This document shows positions 8,911-17,619 of a stretch of 64,000 nucleotides of DNA, piece after piece; within the stretch, counting starts at the first letter, position 1, and each line of letters opens with the position of its first letter. The notes beneath the pieces were generated by a model. It saw only the letters and a list, made by a program, of their open reading frames with translations. It was not told the DNA's origin and made no database searches. This DNA is from Lentisphaerae bacterium RIFOXYA12_64_32 (GTDB lineage Bacteria; Verrucomicrobiota; Lentisphaeria; Oligosphaerales; YB12-FULL-65-16): assembly GCA_001803235.1 (NCBI GenBank), contig MHBL01000214.1, forward strand, positions 1 to 64,000, written 5' to 3'. A program made the translations under genes and the position numbers.

Positions 8911-9033
8911 CCACTAATCACCATCCACGTGCTCTCCGCTCCTCGCCCGGCGAGGCCCCGCAGACGGCATACCTGTCAAGCTAACGTCGTAGGCTTGCGC
9001 CTGTACCGCAAGATGACGCTCCGCAAAGTAGCA

Positions 9034-9127
9034 GCATGGCTCCAGCCTTGCTTTCCCGTCCCCGATCCGCGCCAGGGTTCTCACCCGGCGCGGGGAACTG
9101 CAAGGCTGGAGCCTTGCCCTACTTCCT
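9034..9127. repeat. inverted pair of palindromic repeats in the batC-batD gap
   Basis: The 302-nt gap 8911-9212 holds no gene. It contains GCATGGCT-CC-AGCCTTGC at 9034-9051 and the perfect palindrome GCAAGGCT-GG-AGCCTTGC at 9110-9127, in inverted orientation. A GC-rich inverted sequence (GCGCCAGGG...CCCGGCGCG) lies between them. The pair could fold into one long structure in the operon mRNA. Confidence 0.7.
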
Positions 9128-9212
9128 CAGAGCGCCGATTCGCCATATCCACAGCAGCAGCCGTCGTTGGCTTGATCGGTATGCCCGCAGAAGGGCCGCG
9201 TCGGGTATCGCA

Positions 9213-10604
9213 TCACCAGTCCCGATCGACGGCGCGATAGCCGCTCATCGGGACCGCCTGACGCTTGTCACGGTTCTCTTTTTCCTCGTTTAAGATATCG
9301 CGTGCCTCCTCGTTCACCATGGCAGCCTGTTTCTCCTCGTCGTTCCTGTCCTGCTTGTCACGCTGTTCGCCCTGCTGTTGGGCCTGCTGCTGTTCCTGGT
9401 TCTTCTCCTGCTGTTCCTGCTGCTGCTGTTGTTCCCCCTCCTGCTGCTGCTCCTGGCCCTGCTGCTGTTGCTGTTCCTGCTGTTGCCCCTCCTGTTGCTG
9501 CGGTTGACTCAGGGCTTCCAAGGCCTTCTTCAGTTCCTCCGTGGCCTGGTTCTGGTTCGGCTGCGCATCCTTCAGGCGCTTCTGTTCGAGACGGTCGGAG
9601 GCTTTGTCCTGCTCCGACATCGCCTGGTCCAAGTGCTGCTTGGCCTGGTCCTGTGGCGTCGGGGGCTGCGGCCCCTGCGCCTGCGGTTGCGACGGCGGGC
9701 TCGGGGGCTGTTGCGCCTGCGGTTGCTTCGTCAGTTCATCCGTCACCTTCTCCGTCTCCTGCCGAAGGTCGCGCTGGTCCTTGGCCAGTTCCTGCGTCTT
9801 CTGCGCCACCGCCGCGGCCTGGCTCGGGCCCTGGCCCTGCTGCTTCTGCAGGTCCTGGTTCCGACCTGCTGCCTTTTCCTGCTTTTCGATGAGCTTCTTG
9901 AGTTGGTCCAGATTCTTCTGCTGCTGTTCCTTCTGCTTGGCCGCTTCCTCCTCCTTCTTGCGGAGTTCGTCGAGGAGCGCTTTCATCCGGAGGCGAACCA
10001 CCTCGATATTGCGCGCCGCTTCCGGGATTTGCGGATCGAGCTTCAGCGCCTCCTGGTACAGGGCGATACTCTCCTCGCAGGCAGTCAGTGCTTTCTTCGG
10101 GTCGCTGTCCTTCTGGCGCTCACACTCCTGGAAGGCGCAGTTCCCAAGGTTGTACTTTGTCTTCGCCTCCACGCGCGGTTCGCGCGTCTTGGTCCCCGCA
10201 GTCTTGAACGCTTCCCGGGCCTTGTCGAGTTCGCCCTGCTTGTAGTAGACCGCGCCCTTGTTGAAATAAAGTTCCGGCGCCTCGGGCAAATCGACCGACG
10301 CCTTGTCGTAAGCCGCAAGGGCTTTGTCGAACTCCCCGGCAACATACGCCTGGTTTCCCTGCGCTACGGTCTTGCGCGCGGATTCCGCAGCGCACGGTTG
10401 GACTGTGGCAAGCCAGGCCAGGACCGCGCCGACACTCAGCACCGCCCGGACCGCGACATCGATAGACCGCAAGGCGTGCACCCTCAACGCCCGCAAACCG
10501 GCGCCCGGGCAACCCGGGCCGCCCCGGCCAACGGCCTCCGCACGGGCGGTGCCACGGCGACGCGCGGCCATCACATTCGTGTTTGGGCAGGCCATCGGCT
10601 TCAT
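9213..10604 (-). CDS. batC: BatC-like TPR protein with a Gln/Glu-rich tail
   Basis: The 463-residue protein has an N-terminal hydrophobic segment (VLSVGAVLAWLATVQPCAA), then TPR units (GNQAYVAGEFDKALAAYDKA, ELYFNKGAVYYKQGELDKAREAFKTA, KYNLGNCAFQ). A long Lys/Glu/Gln coiled region (about 205-300) and a low-complexity Gln/Glu tract (about 370-440) follow. The tract is encoded by near-continuous CTG/TTG on the plus strand. BatC proteins supply the TPR scaffold of the Bat complex. The start ATG overlaps the batB stop (ATGA). The Gln-rich tail is longer than I expect and could vary by slippage. Confidence 0.82.
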   Translation of the reverse strand: MKPMACPNTNVMAARRRGTARAEAVGRGGPGCPGAGLRALRVHALRSIDVAVRAVLSVGAVLAWLATVQPCAAESARKTVAQGNQAYVAGEFDKALAAYDKASVDLPEAPELYFNKGAVYYKQGELDKAREAFKTAGTKTREPRVEAKTKYNLGNCAFQECERQKDSDPKKALTACEESIALYQEALKLDPQIPEAARNIEVVRLRMKALLDELRKKEEEAAKQKEQQQKNLDQLKKLIEKQEKAAGRNQDLQKQQGQGPSQAAAVAQKTQELAKDQRDLRQETEKVTDELTKQPQAQQPPSPPSQPQAQGPQPPTPQDQAKQHLDQAMSEQDKASDRLEQKRLKDAQPNQNQATEELKKALEALSQPQQQEGQQQEQQQQQGQEQQQEGEQQQQQEQQEKNQEQQQAQQQGEQRDKQDRNDEEKQAAMVNEEARDILNEEKENRDKRQAVPMSGYRAVDRDW

Positions 10605-11656
10605 GCACTGGCCTCCGTTCCGGCGGGTGCAGACACTGCCCTGCCCCGCTTGCGGTCGCTGGTCACCGCCTCGACGGCCAGCAGCGCAAATGCCAACGCC
10701 AGGAAGATCTGGTATTTCTCCTCGTACTGCTTGACCGTCTTGGACTCGATATCGCGTTTCTCCGCGCCGGCGACCAGGTTCAGGTACACTTCACCGAGGT
10801 CAAACGTTCCGGTGGCGACGTTCAGGTACTTGCCGCCCGGCGTCGAGTTGACCATCTTCCGCAGCGTGTCGGCATCGAGCTTGCTCCAGATTTCCTGGCC
10901 CTTGTATTTCATGAACGTCTTGCGCCCGTTCTCGTCCGTAATGGGAATACGCCGCCCCTCGTTTTCGTCGCCCAGGCCGATGGCGATGAGGCGCACGCCG
11001 CGTTCGCCGGCCTGCTTGGCGGCCTCGATCGGGAAGCTGTCGTGGTCCTCGCCGTCGGTAATGAGGATGATGTCCTTGTAGGCTTTCTGCGGGTCATCGA
11101 AGACCTCGTCCATGGCCCGGCGAATGGCGTCGCCGATCATGGTCCCGCCACGGTCGATACTGTCGGTGCCGACCGACTCGAGCATCATGCGGAAGAACCC
11201 GTAGTCCAGGGTGAGGGGGCAATTGACCGTGGCCGTGCCGGCAAACACGACGAGCGCGACCCGGTCGCCCTGCAACACGTCGACACAGTCCGTGATGGCG
11301 ATCTTGGCGCGTTGGAGCCGGCTCGGGACCAGGTCCTCGGCAAGCATGCTCTTGGACACGTCCAGGATAAAGACGACGTCGCGGCCCTGGCGCTCGATGG
11401 TCTTGGGTTTGGGGTTCCAGCCGGGCCGGGACAGGGCCACGACGAGCAACGCGAAGGCCAGCAGGACAGCCGCCGCCTTCCAGCGCCGGCGGACCGCGCT
11501 CACCGACAAGCCAAGCTGCTGCAGGAGTCCAGCCTCAGCGAACTGCAGCAGGGCGTGCCTCCGCCTCTGTGCCGCGTAGAGGTACACACCGACCAGCAGC
11601 GGGATAACCCAGAGCAGGTACAGCATGTGGATGCTGTGCAGTTTGATCTCGCTCAT
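10601..11656 (-). CDS. batB: BatB, membrane VWA-domain protein
   Basis: The 351-residue protein has an N-terminal membrane segment (IHMLYLLWVIPLLVGVYLYAA), a second helix (AAAVLLAFALLVVALSRPGW) and a von Willebrand factor A domain. The MIDAS motif is VVFILDVSKSM, followed by ALVVFAGTA and IILITDGEDHD. A C-terminal hydrophobic helix (YQIFLALAFALLAVEAVTS) completes the BatB layout. The ATG at 11656 overlaps the batA stop as ATGA, which favours it over the in-frame upstream codon at 11680. It presumably pairs with BatA in the inner membrane. Confidence 0.9.
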   Translation of the reverse strand: MSEIKLHSIHMLYLLWVIPLLVGVYLYAAQRRRHALLQFAEAGLLQQLGLSVSAVRRRWKAAAVLLAFALLVVALSRPGWNPKPKTIERQGRDVVFILDVSKSMLAEDLVPSRLQRAKIAITDCVDVLQGDRVALVVFAGTATVNCPLTLDYGFFRMMLESVGTDSIDRGGTMIGDAIRRAMDEVFDDPQKAYKDIILITDGEDHDSFPIEAAKQAGERGVRLIAIGLGDENEGRRIPITDENGRKTFMKYKGQEIWSKLDADTLRKMVNSTPGGKYLNVATGTFDLGEVYLNLVAGAEKRDIESKTVKQYEEKYQIFLALAFALLAVEAVTSDRKRGRAVSAPAGTEASA

Positions 11657-12714
11657 GGGATCCTCCGAAACACCGTGCACTGGAGCAGGACTTCAACAAT
11701 GAGGATGGCGAGCGCGGCCAGAGCGAACGGCACGAACATCTCGCGGTAGTCCATGAACCGGATGGACTCCACTTCGCTACGCTCCAAACGGTCGATCTCC
11801 TGATAGACGGCTTTCAGCGAATCGGCGTCGTGCGCCATGCGGAAAATGCCGCCCGTCGCCCGCGCCAGCTCGGCAAGTACGTCCTCGTCCACGCTCGGCC
11901 CGCCCGCGGCGAACTTGTAGGCGCCAAAGGGTGTTTGGATAGTGGTCACGGCGTCGCCGCCGCCGACACCGATGGCATACACTTTGATCTTCCATTCGGC
12001 ACAGAGCTTCGCGGCGTCCTCCAGCGTCCGCTTGCCGCAGTTGATCTGGCCATCCGTGAGCAGGATAATCACCTTGCTCTTGAGCTCGTACTTCTGCGCT
12101 TCCTCTCCCGTCTGACGCGCCAGCGTCTCTTCGGCTGTCTTCAACCTGGCCGCGGCCAGCGCCAGGGCATCGCCAATCGCCGTGCCATCCTCGAATTTCC
12201 GCTGCACCAGTTGCACTTTTCCGATGAACTGCGACAGCGCACCGTGCGCCAGCGTCAGCGGGCAGACGGTGTCGGCAAAGCGGGCGAAGACGATCATGCC
12301 GATGAGGTCGCTCGGGCGACCCGGCAGATCATGGCGGTTCCCGTTTACGAAATCCACGAAAACTCGCTTCACCACTTCGAGCCGGTTCAGGTTCTCGCCG
12401 CGGTACTCCATTTCCGTGCCCATACTGCCGGACCGGTCGACCACGGCCTGAATGGCAATGCCCTTGCTGACGTCGCGCACCCGTTCCCGGCCCTGCTGCG
12501 GCCGGGCCAGGGCGACCACCATCAGCGTCAGGCACAGCAGACGCAGAAGAAACGGCAACGCCAGCAGCCGCTGCCGCAGCGACCGACCGGCGCGGGCCGC
12601 ATTCCCGGTCGAGGGAAAACGGATGCTGCCGCCGTGCCGGCGTCGGTGCCAGACCCAGAGCAGCGCCGGCAGCAGCAGCAGCAGCAGAAAAGCATAGGGT
12701 GACTCAAACCGCAT
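11653..12714 (-). CDS. batA: BatA, membrane VWA-domain protein
   Basis: The 353-residue protein starts MRFESPYAFLLLLLLPALLW, the typical BatA N-terminus (a membrane segment followed by RRRHGGSIRFPST). The VWA domain carries the MIDAS sequence VVDRSGSMGTEM, then MIVFARFAD and IILLTDGQINCG. A C-terminal membrane helix (PFALAALAILIVEVLLQ) follows. The start at 12714 overlaps the upstream lipoprotein gene by 11 nt. An in-frame extension to 12819 would add an Arg-rich stretch with no membrane character, so I rejected it. Confidence 0.9.
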   Translation of the reverse strand: MRFESPYAFLLLLLLPALLWVWHRRRHGGSIRFPSTGNAARAGRSLRQRLLALPFLLRLLCLTLMVVALARPQQGRERVRDVSKGIAIQAVVDRSGSMGTEMEYRGENLNRLEVVKRVFVDFVNGNRHDLPGRPSDLIGMIVFARFADTVCPLTLAHGALSQFIGKVQLVQRKFEDGTAIGDALALAAARLKTAEETLARQTGEEAQKYELKSKVIILLTDGQINCGKRTLEDAAKLCAEWKIKVYAIGVGGGDAVTTIQTPFGAYKFAAGGPSVDEDVLAELARATGGIFRMAHDADSLKAVYQEIDRLERSEVESIRFMDYREMFVPFALAALAILIVEVLLQCTVFRRIP

Positions 12715-13810
12715 GGGTTGGTGTGCTCCCTGGTGCCGGCTCCTCCGTTTCGGCAATGAACGCCTTGCAACTGTCAAACGTCTGCTGGATCTCAGCCGTG
12801 CTCGGCTGATGCTCGGCAAACTTCACCAAGTCGCAGTGAGTCAAGAACGTCCGCAACAGTGTTCGGTGCTTGCCTTCCAGGACCTCGCCCGTGCCGAGTT
12901 CCGCCAAGAACTCCTCCGTCGTGCGCTCGGGCGCGTGCAGGCGGAACCGGTTCTCAATATATCGACGCAGGACACCGGAGATTTTCAGATAGAAGAGCTT
13001 TATCTCGCCCTTTTCGATCAGGTTCTCTGACACGAGCCGCTGCAGTTCCATGTAGGCAATCTCGTGCGCCGGGATGTGCGCGATTTCGCCCGGGCGCCGC
13101 CGCCGGTGCTCCCACCACAGCAACCACCAGAGCAGGCCGACGACCAGCACCCCAACCGCCACCGCCCCCCACGCCCAACGCAACGGCGGGCGCGGCAGTT
13201 CGAGCGGGGGAGCAATGTCCGCAATGGTGAGGTTGGAAAGGTCCTCGGGCAGCAGCGACTTGACGTGGACCTCGAGTTCCTCGGTTTCGATCTGGTGCGG
13301 ATTGGCGTCGTCGCCCTTTTTCCAGAATTCCACCGTCATCGGCGGGATCTTGTAGGTACCGGAAAGAAAGGGTTCCAGAACATACGACTTGCGCAACCGC
13401 ACCCGGCCTTTCCCGACCAACTCAGGCTGCGAGGTGCGATAGTCCACAATGCCGAACTGCTCGAGTTTTTCGCCAAACGCCGGCAGTTTCACCTCCTGCC
13501 CCTCTTCGGCGTCGGCTTCCAGCGTCAGTTCAAGCCGTTCGGCAATCGTGACCTCCTTGCGGTTGGTGCGAACCGTCACGGTCACCGGGCCGCGCTCGTA
13601 CGTCTTGCAGATGCCGGTGTCTTCCGGCGCCGCAGCCGGCGCATCGGCGCCCTTCTTGTTCCCGGCGCACGAGCAAAGGAGCACTCCTGCAGCGAGGAAG
13701 ACAGGGAGAAGGAACCCGAGCGGCAGAGACGGCGGCCAGCAACGGCGGGCCGGACGCGCGCCGAGCGGCGGAGGAACTGAAACACCACTCTTTGCTCTGG
13801 AGTCTGACAT
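12704..13810 (-). CDS. Bat-operon lipoprotein with one transmembrane helix
   Basis: The 368-residue protein has a lipoprotein signal (LLPVFLAAGVLLCSCAG), a beta-sandwich region resembling half of BatD (VTVTVRTNRKEVTIAERLELTLEADAEEG, VLEPFLSGTYKIPPMTVEF), and one membrane helix (LRWAWGAVAVGVLVVGLLWWLLWW). A cytoplasmic helical domain follows (EIAYMELQRLVSENLIEKGEIKLFYLKISGVLRRYIENRF), resembling the DUF4381-type proteins often found between DUF58 and batA. Combining a lipobox with a later transmembrane helix is unusual, so one of the two predictions may be wrong. The ATG at 13810 is preferred over a GTG at 13819. It lies 27 nt after the PpiC gene. Confidence 0.75.
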   Translation of the reverse strand: MSDSRAKSGVSVPPPLGARPARRCWPPSLPLGFLLPVFLAAGVLLCSCAGNKKGADAPAAAPEDTGICKTYERGPVTVTVRTNRKEVTIAERLELTLEADAEEGQEVKLPAFGEKLEQFGIVDYRTSQPELVGKGRVRLRKSYVLEPFLSGTYKIPPMTVEFWKKGDDANPHQIETEELEVHVKSLLPEDLSNLTIADIAPPLELPRPPLRWAWGAVAVGVLVVGLLWWLLWWEHRRRRPGEIAHIPAHEIAYMELQRLVSENLIEKGEIKLFYLKISGVLRRYIENRFRLHAPERTTEEFLAELGTGEVLEGKHRTLLRTFLTHCDLVKFAEHQPSTAEIQQTFDSCKAFIAETEEPAPGSTPTHAV

Positions 13811-13837
13811 GAACCCCACGAGAATGCGGCCCCCAAC

Positions 13838-15247
13838 CTACGGAGTTGGCTGGGCCTTGGGTTTCTGAACGGGCGCGCCCTTCGACTCGGACGCTGCCCC
13901 CAGGTGGACCACCACATCGTACTGGCGCTTGAGGTCTTCCAGGAGGCGCTTCTGGACCTCCTGCTCCTTCTGGCTTCGGAGGGCCCGGTGGGCCTCGTCC
14001 TTCGCCTCGTCAAACGGACGCTGCCGCCCTGCCTCGCGTTCGCGCACCTTGAAGATGTGATAGCCCTTCTCGCCTTTCACGGGGACCTCCGCCACCTTGC
14101 CCGCGTCGGTCGAAAAGATACGAACCACGGCTTCTGGAAGCGACCCGATCCCAGGCACGGCCGGATTGCCCTGGACGACCCAACCTTCGATGTCGCCACC
14201 GCTGGCGGCCGTGGCCTGATCCAGCGACAGCGACTTGGCCAACGCGTCAAAGGCTTCGCCGTTCTTCAAGCTCTCGAGCACCGCTTTGGCCTTCTCCTCG
14301 TTCTCGACGAGAATGTGGCTGACTCGCGCGCGGGCCGGCAGCACGAACTCCTGCGCGTGCGCCTGGTAGTAGGTCTCGACATCTCCGCCCGTGATCTTGA
14401 TCTGCTCGGACATCTCCTTCTCCACGACCTTCCGAGCCAGGATCTGTTTCTCCATGTCTTTCAGGAAAGCCCGCGTCTCGGCGTCCTGATCGAGTTTCGT
14501 CTCGCGAGCTCTGCGGTACAACACTTCCTCGGCCACGTACTGCTGAAGGTACTGCAAACGCTCCTGTGCCGTCGAAAACCGCTTGAGCAATTCCTCCTTC
14601 TGCTGGCGGCGCTGCTCCTCCGTCAACTGGGAGGCGAACTGCGCCAACTGGCGCCCGATCTGCTCCTCGATGCGCCGGTCCAGGTCCGCCTTGGTAATCT
14701 TCTCGGGCCCGATCTCGGCCAGCACCTCGTCACCGGCAGCCTTGGCGTCAGGCTTCGCACTGACCCGGTCGGTGAGTTCGTAACGCAATGCCGCGAACTT
14801 GCCGAGCCGCTCCAGGCATTCCTGAGTCCGACGCCCGATCTCAGGGCCGAGTTCCGCCGGTTTCGCGAAGCTTTCGGAGCGATAGTAGCCTTCGAGGGCC
14901 TTCTCGAACTGCTCGGCGTCCTGGCGGAGCTTGCCGATGCGATACCACAGATTGGCGCAGGTGACCGCGTCCGGTCGGCCGGTCCTGAGGTACTTCTCCC
15001 AGGCCTCGGCGGCGGCGACGCTGAGGCCCTGGTTCTCCAGTCGCAAGGCCAAGTCCTTCTGCGCCTCGGCGGAGAGGGACGGCCCGCCGGCCCCGTCCGG
15101 CGTCGCCGGCGCGCGGCCACGCGCGGACAGCGCCACGTCGGCCAGCACCGCCAGCAGGATCAACACCAACAGCACCCGGACCGCGACCTGGCGGTCGCGA
15201 GGCGGCTCTTTGCGTTCCGGCAGCGAGAAATCCAGCTTGTCACTCAT
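13838..15247 (-). CDS. membrane-anchored PpiC/SurA-type peptidyl-prolyl isomerase
   Basis: The 469-residue protein has one N-terminal transmembrane helix (VLLVLILLAVLADVALSA), so the bulk is extracytoplasmic. A SurA-like helical region (about 150-280) is followed by a parvulin (PpiC) domain. Its conserved stretches are RARVSHILVENEEKAKAVLE, FDALAKSLSLDQATAASGGDIEG and KGEKGYHIFKV, with His and Asp residues where parvulins have them. Such proteins fold or chaperone exported proteins. The position between DUF58 and the Bat genes suggests a role in folding this operon's periplasmic products. AGGAAG lies upstream of the ATG. Confidence 0.85.
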   Translation of the reverse strand: MSDKLDFSLPERKEPPRDRQVAVRVLLVLILLAVLADVALSARGRAPATPDGAGGPSLSAEAQKDLALRLENQGLSVAAAEAWEKYLRTGRPDAVTCANLWYRIGKLRQDAEQFEKALEGYYRSESFAKPAELGPEIGRRTQECLERLGKFAALRYELTDRVSAKPDAKAAGDEVLAEIGPEKITKADLDRRIEEQIGRQLAQFASQLTEEQRRQQKEELLKRFSTAQERLQYLQQYVAEEVLYRRARETKLDQDAETRAFLKDMEKQILARKVVEKEMSEQIKITGGDVETYYQAHAQEFVLPARARVSHILVENEEKAKAVLESLKNGEAFDALAKSLSLDQATAASGGDIEGWVVQGNPAVPGIGSLPEAVVRIFSTDAGKVAEVPVKGEKGYHIFKVREREAGRQRPFDEAKDEAHRALRSQKEQEVQKRLLEDLKRQYDVVVHLGAASESKGAPVQKPKAQPTP

Positions 15248-15490
15248 CGCTCATCGCTTCCTGCAGTTTGCCCCGTGCCTCACCGAAAGGAACCACCCAA
15301 ACTCCGCATCGGCCGCCCGCTCACACCCGCAGACGCTGTGGCTCGGCGCGTCCCGCGCCGAAGCGGGGTGCGTCGGCCGGCTCTGTCCGGCGAAGCTGCT
15401 CGCGCGAAGACGGATCCCCGGCCGAGGGCCTCGGGCCGGGACGGCCCCGAGCACCCTGCCGCGGTCCCGGAGGTCACGCGCCACTGCCCG
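15248..15490. other. gene-free GC-rich spacer inside the bat operon
   Basis: This 243-nt gap separates the DUF58 gene from the PpiC gene on the same strand. I see no conserved reading frame. It contains a hairpin at 15430-15451 (CTCGGGCC / GGCCCCGAG with one bulge) and other short GC-rich inverted repeats. It could hold an attenuator or internal promoter; no clear -35/-10 pair is visible. Confidence 0.5.
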
Positions 15491-16375
15491 TCACGCGTTC
15501 TGACGCCGCCGTTCGCGAGTCCGGAAAAACCAGACCAGCTTGCGCACATAATCCTCACTGGTGCAGATATCGATCTGGTCCACCTTCATGGACTTGAAGA
15601 GTTTCTCCAGAACGTCCCCCCGCTCCCGGCCCAGCGCCTCGTACTTCCGGCGCACGCCGGCGCTGCCCGTGTCGATCACGATGCACTCGCCAGTCTCCGC
15701 GTCCTCAAGTTCGATCAAGCCGATGTCGGGCAACCGGACTTCGCGCGGGTCGGTCACCGATACCGCAATCAGGTCGTGCTTTCGGCCCAGGATACGCATC
15801 GGGCGCTCGAAGTTCTCGCCGAGGAAATCGGACACCACGAAAACGACCGCCCGTTTGGTGATGACGCGCCCCAGGTAATCGAGGGCCTCAGCAATGGCGG
15901 TCCGCGTCTGCCGTGGCCGGAAGTTCAGCAACTCGCGAATCAGACGCAGCACGTGTGACACGCCCTTGCGGGCCGGGACGAAAAGTTCTATCGTGTCCGT
16001 GAAGATGATCAGGCCGACCTTGTCCTTGTTCTTGATGGCCGCGAAAGCCAGCAGTGCGCACAACTCGGCCGCCACTTCGTTCTTCAGCTTTCGGCAGGTC
16101 CCGAACGCGCCGGACGCCGAAAGATCCACCAAAAAGACGACGGTCAGTTCGCGTTCCTCGCGGAACCGCTTTACGAAGGGATGACCCATGCGCGCGGTCA
16201 CGTTCCAGTCGATGGAGCGCACCTCGTCCCCGGGCTGGTACTCCCGGACCTCCTCGAACTCCATGCCGCAGCCCTTGAAGACACTCTCGTACTCGCCGGC
16301 AAGAACGTCGTTGACCGCTTTGCTGGTGTAGATCTGGAGGTAGCGGATTTTGCTGGCCAGTTCCTTGGGAATCAT
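15491..16375 (-). CDS. DUF58 (VWA-like) protein of the MoxR-Bat system
   Basis: The 294-residue protein has the DUF58 signature YQPGDEVRSIDWNVTARMGHPFVKRFREERE, followed by a VWA-like core (VVFLVDLSASGAFG, VGLIIFTDTIELF, VVFVVSDFL). It has no transmembrane segment. DUF58 proteins are encoded beside MoxR ATPases and are thought to act with them in assembly or metal loading of target complexes. Its ATG overlaps the moxR stop as ATGA, indicating translational coupling. Confidence 0.9.
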   Translation of the reverse strand: MIPKELASKIRYLQIYTSKAVNDVLAGEYESVFKGCGMEFEEVREYQPGDEVRSIDWNVTARMGHPFVKRFREERELTVVFLVDLSASGAFGTCRKLKNEVAAELCALLAFAAIKNKDKVGLIIFTDTIELFVPARKGVSHVLRLIRELLNFRPRQTRTAIAEALDYLGRVITKRAVVFVVSDFLGENFERPMRILGRKHDLIAVSVTDPREVRLPDIGLIELEDAETGECIVIDTGSAGVRRKYEALGRERGDVLEKLFKSMKVDQIDICTSEDYVRKLVWFFRTRERRRQNA

Positions 16376-17361
16376 GGCACGGGTACCGTGTCGAGAATCT
16401 GCGTGATCAGATCTTCGCTGGTCTTCTGCTCGGCTTCCGCCTCGTAGGTCACGATGAGGCGATGCCGCAGCACATCCATGGCGATGGATTTCACGTCCTG
16501 CGGCGTCACATAGCCGCGGCCCTGCAGCAACGCATGCCCCTTGGCCGCCATCGCCAGGTAGATGGTCGCGCGCGGCGAAGCACCGTAACGGATCAGGTCC
16601 TTGATCTTGAGCTTGACCTGCTCGGGATTGCGCGTCGCCTCGACGACGTTGACGATGTACTCCTCGATCTTCTCGTCCATGAAAACATCATCCGCCAGGG
16701 CGCGCAGACGGCGGATATCGGCCGGAGAGACCACCGGCGCCACGTCGAACCGGGGCGTGGACGTGGCCATCGCACGCAGAATCTTCAGTTCCTCGTCCCG
16801 CTTCGGATAGGTGACCTTCAGCTTGAGCATGAACCGGTCCACCTGCGCTTCGGGCAGGGGATACGTCCCCTCCTGCTCGATGGGGTTCTGGGTCGCAAGG
16901 ACCATGAACGGGTCCTCCAGCTTGTAGGTCGTGTCGCCGATGGTGACCTGCCGTTCCTGCATCGCTTCCAGCAGTGCGCTCTGGACTTTCGCCGGCGCCC
17001 GGTTGATCTCATCGGCAAGGACGATGTTCGCAAAAATGGGACCGCGCTTGGGCGTAAATTCGCCGCTCTTCGGGTTGTAGATGAGCGTGCCGACCACGTC
17101 AGCCGGCAACAGGTCGGGAGTGAACTGAATCCGCTGGAACGACGCCTGGATCGTTCTGGCCAGCGTAGTCACCGACAGCGTCTTGGCCAAGCCCGGGACG
17201 CCCTCAATGAGCACATGGTTGTTGCACAGCAAGGCCAGCACCAGACGGTCGATGAGCATCTCCTGTCCGACGATGACCCGTCGAATCTCGTCCCGAATCT
17301 TCGCCAGAAGCGCACTTTCCTTTGCCACACGCTCGCCAATCTGCTTCACATCAACCGGCAT
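16372..17361 (-). CDS. moxR: MoxR-type AAA+ ATPase
   Basis: The 329-residue protein is a standard MoxR: IVGQEMLIDRLVLALL, Walker A GVPGLAKTLS, the RIQFTPDLLPADVVG motif, Walker B IVLADEINRAPAKVQSALLEAMQE, sensor 1 LATQNPIEQEGTYPLPEAQ(V)DRF and a C-terminal lid with YGASPRATIYL. It is a chaperone-like ATPase acting with DUF58 and VWA partners. It is the first gene of the operon; AGAAGGAGAT precedes the ATG. The 587-nt region upstream contains no other minus-strand gene, so its promoter should lie there. Confidence 0.95.
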   Translation of the reverse strand: MPVDVKQIGERVAKESALLAKIRDEIRRVIVGQEMLIDRLVLALLCNNHVLIEGVPGLAKTLSVTTLARTIQASFQRIQFTPDLLPADVVGTLIYNPKSGEFTPKRGPIFANIVLADEINRAPAKVQSALLEAMQERQVTIGDTTYKLEDPFMVLATQNPIEQEGTYPLPEAQVDRFMLKLKVTYPKRDEELKILRAMATSTPRFDVAPVVSPADIRRLRALADDVFMDEKIEEYIVNVVEATRNPEQVKLKIKDLIRYGASPRATIYLAMAAKGHALLQGRGYVTPQDVKSIAMDVLRHRLIVTYEAEAEQKTSEDLITQILDTVPVP

Positions 17362-17619
17362 GATCGCATCTCCTTCTGACCGTGCTGCGGTGAGTCACTC
17401 AACCTGCGTGGTGACCGTACATGTGTCCGCCACCGAATCAAGCGCCGCCACCCGAATGACGGCCCCAAACTCTCTCCTTCCGCCGCCGTCCCGCCACGGG
17501 ACGGCGACCGACAGGAGTCACTATGTCCCAGCCCTTGAGACGGGACGGGCTCTATTTTCCGCAACCACCAAACACACCCGCTCTTAGACCCGGCACGGGG
17601 ACGTTGGTTCCCGTCGCTC
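17362..17619. other. non-coding region upstream of moxR
   Basis: Together with the element at 17620-17795 this is a 587-nt region without a convincing gene. It holds a 9-bp perfect hairpin at 17485-17505 (GCCGTCCCG / CGGGACGGC, 3-nt loop). The moxR promoter should be here, but I find no good minus-strand -35/-10 pair. Confidence 0.5.

Noticed and set aside
9378-11081. 567-codon plus-strand frame with Leu-rich runs opposite batC and batB
   Set aside because: The Leu tract is the complement of the BatC Gln tract. The minus-strand genes are well supported.
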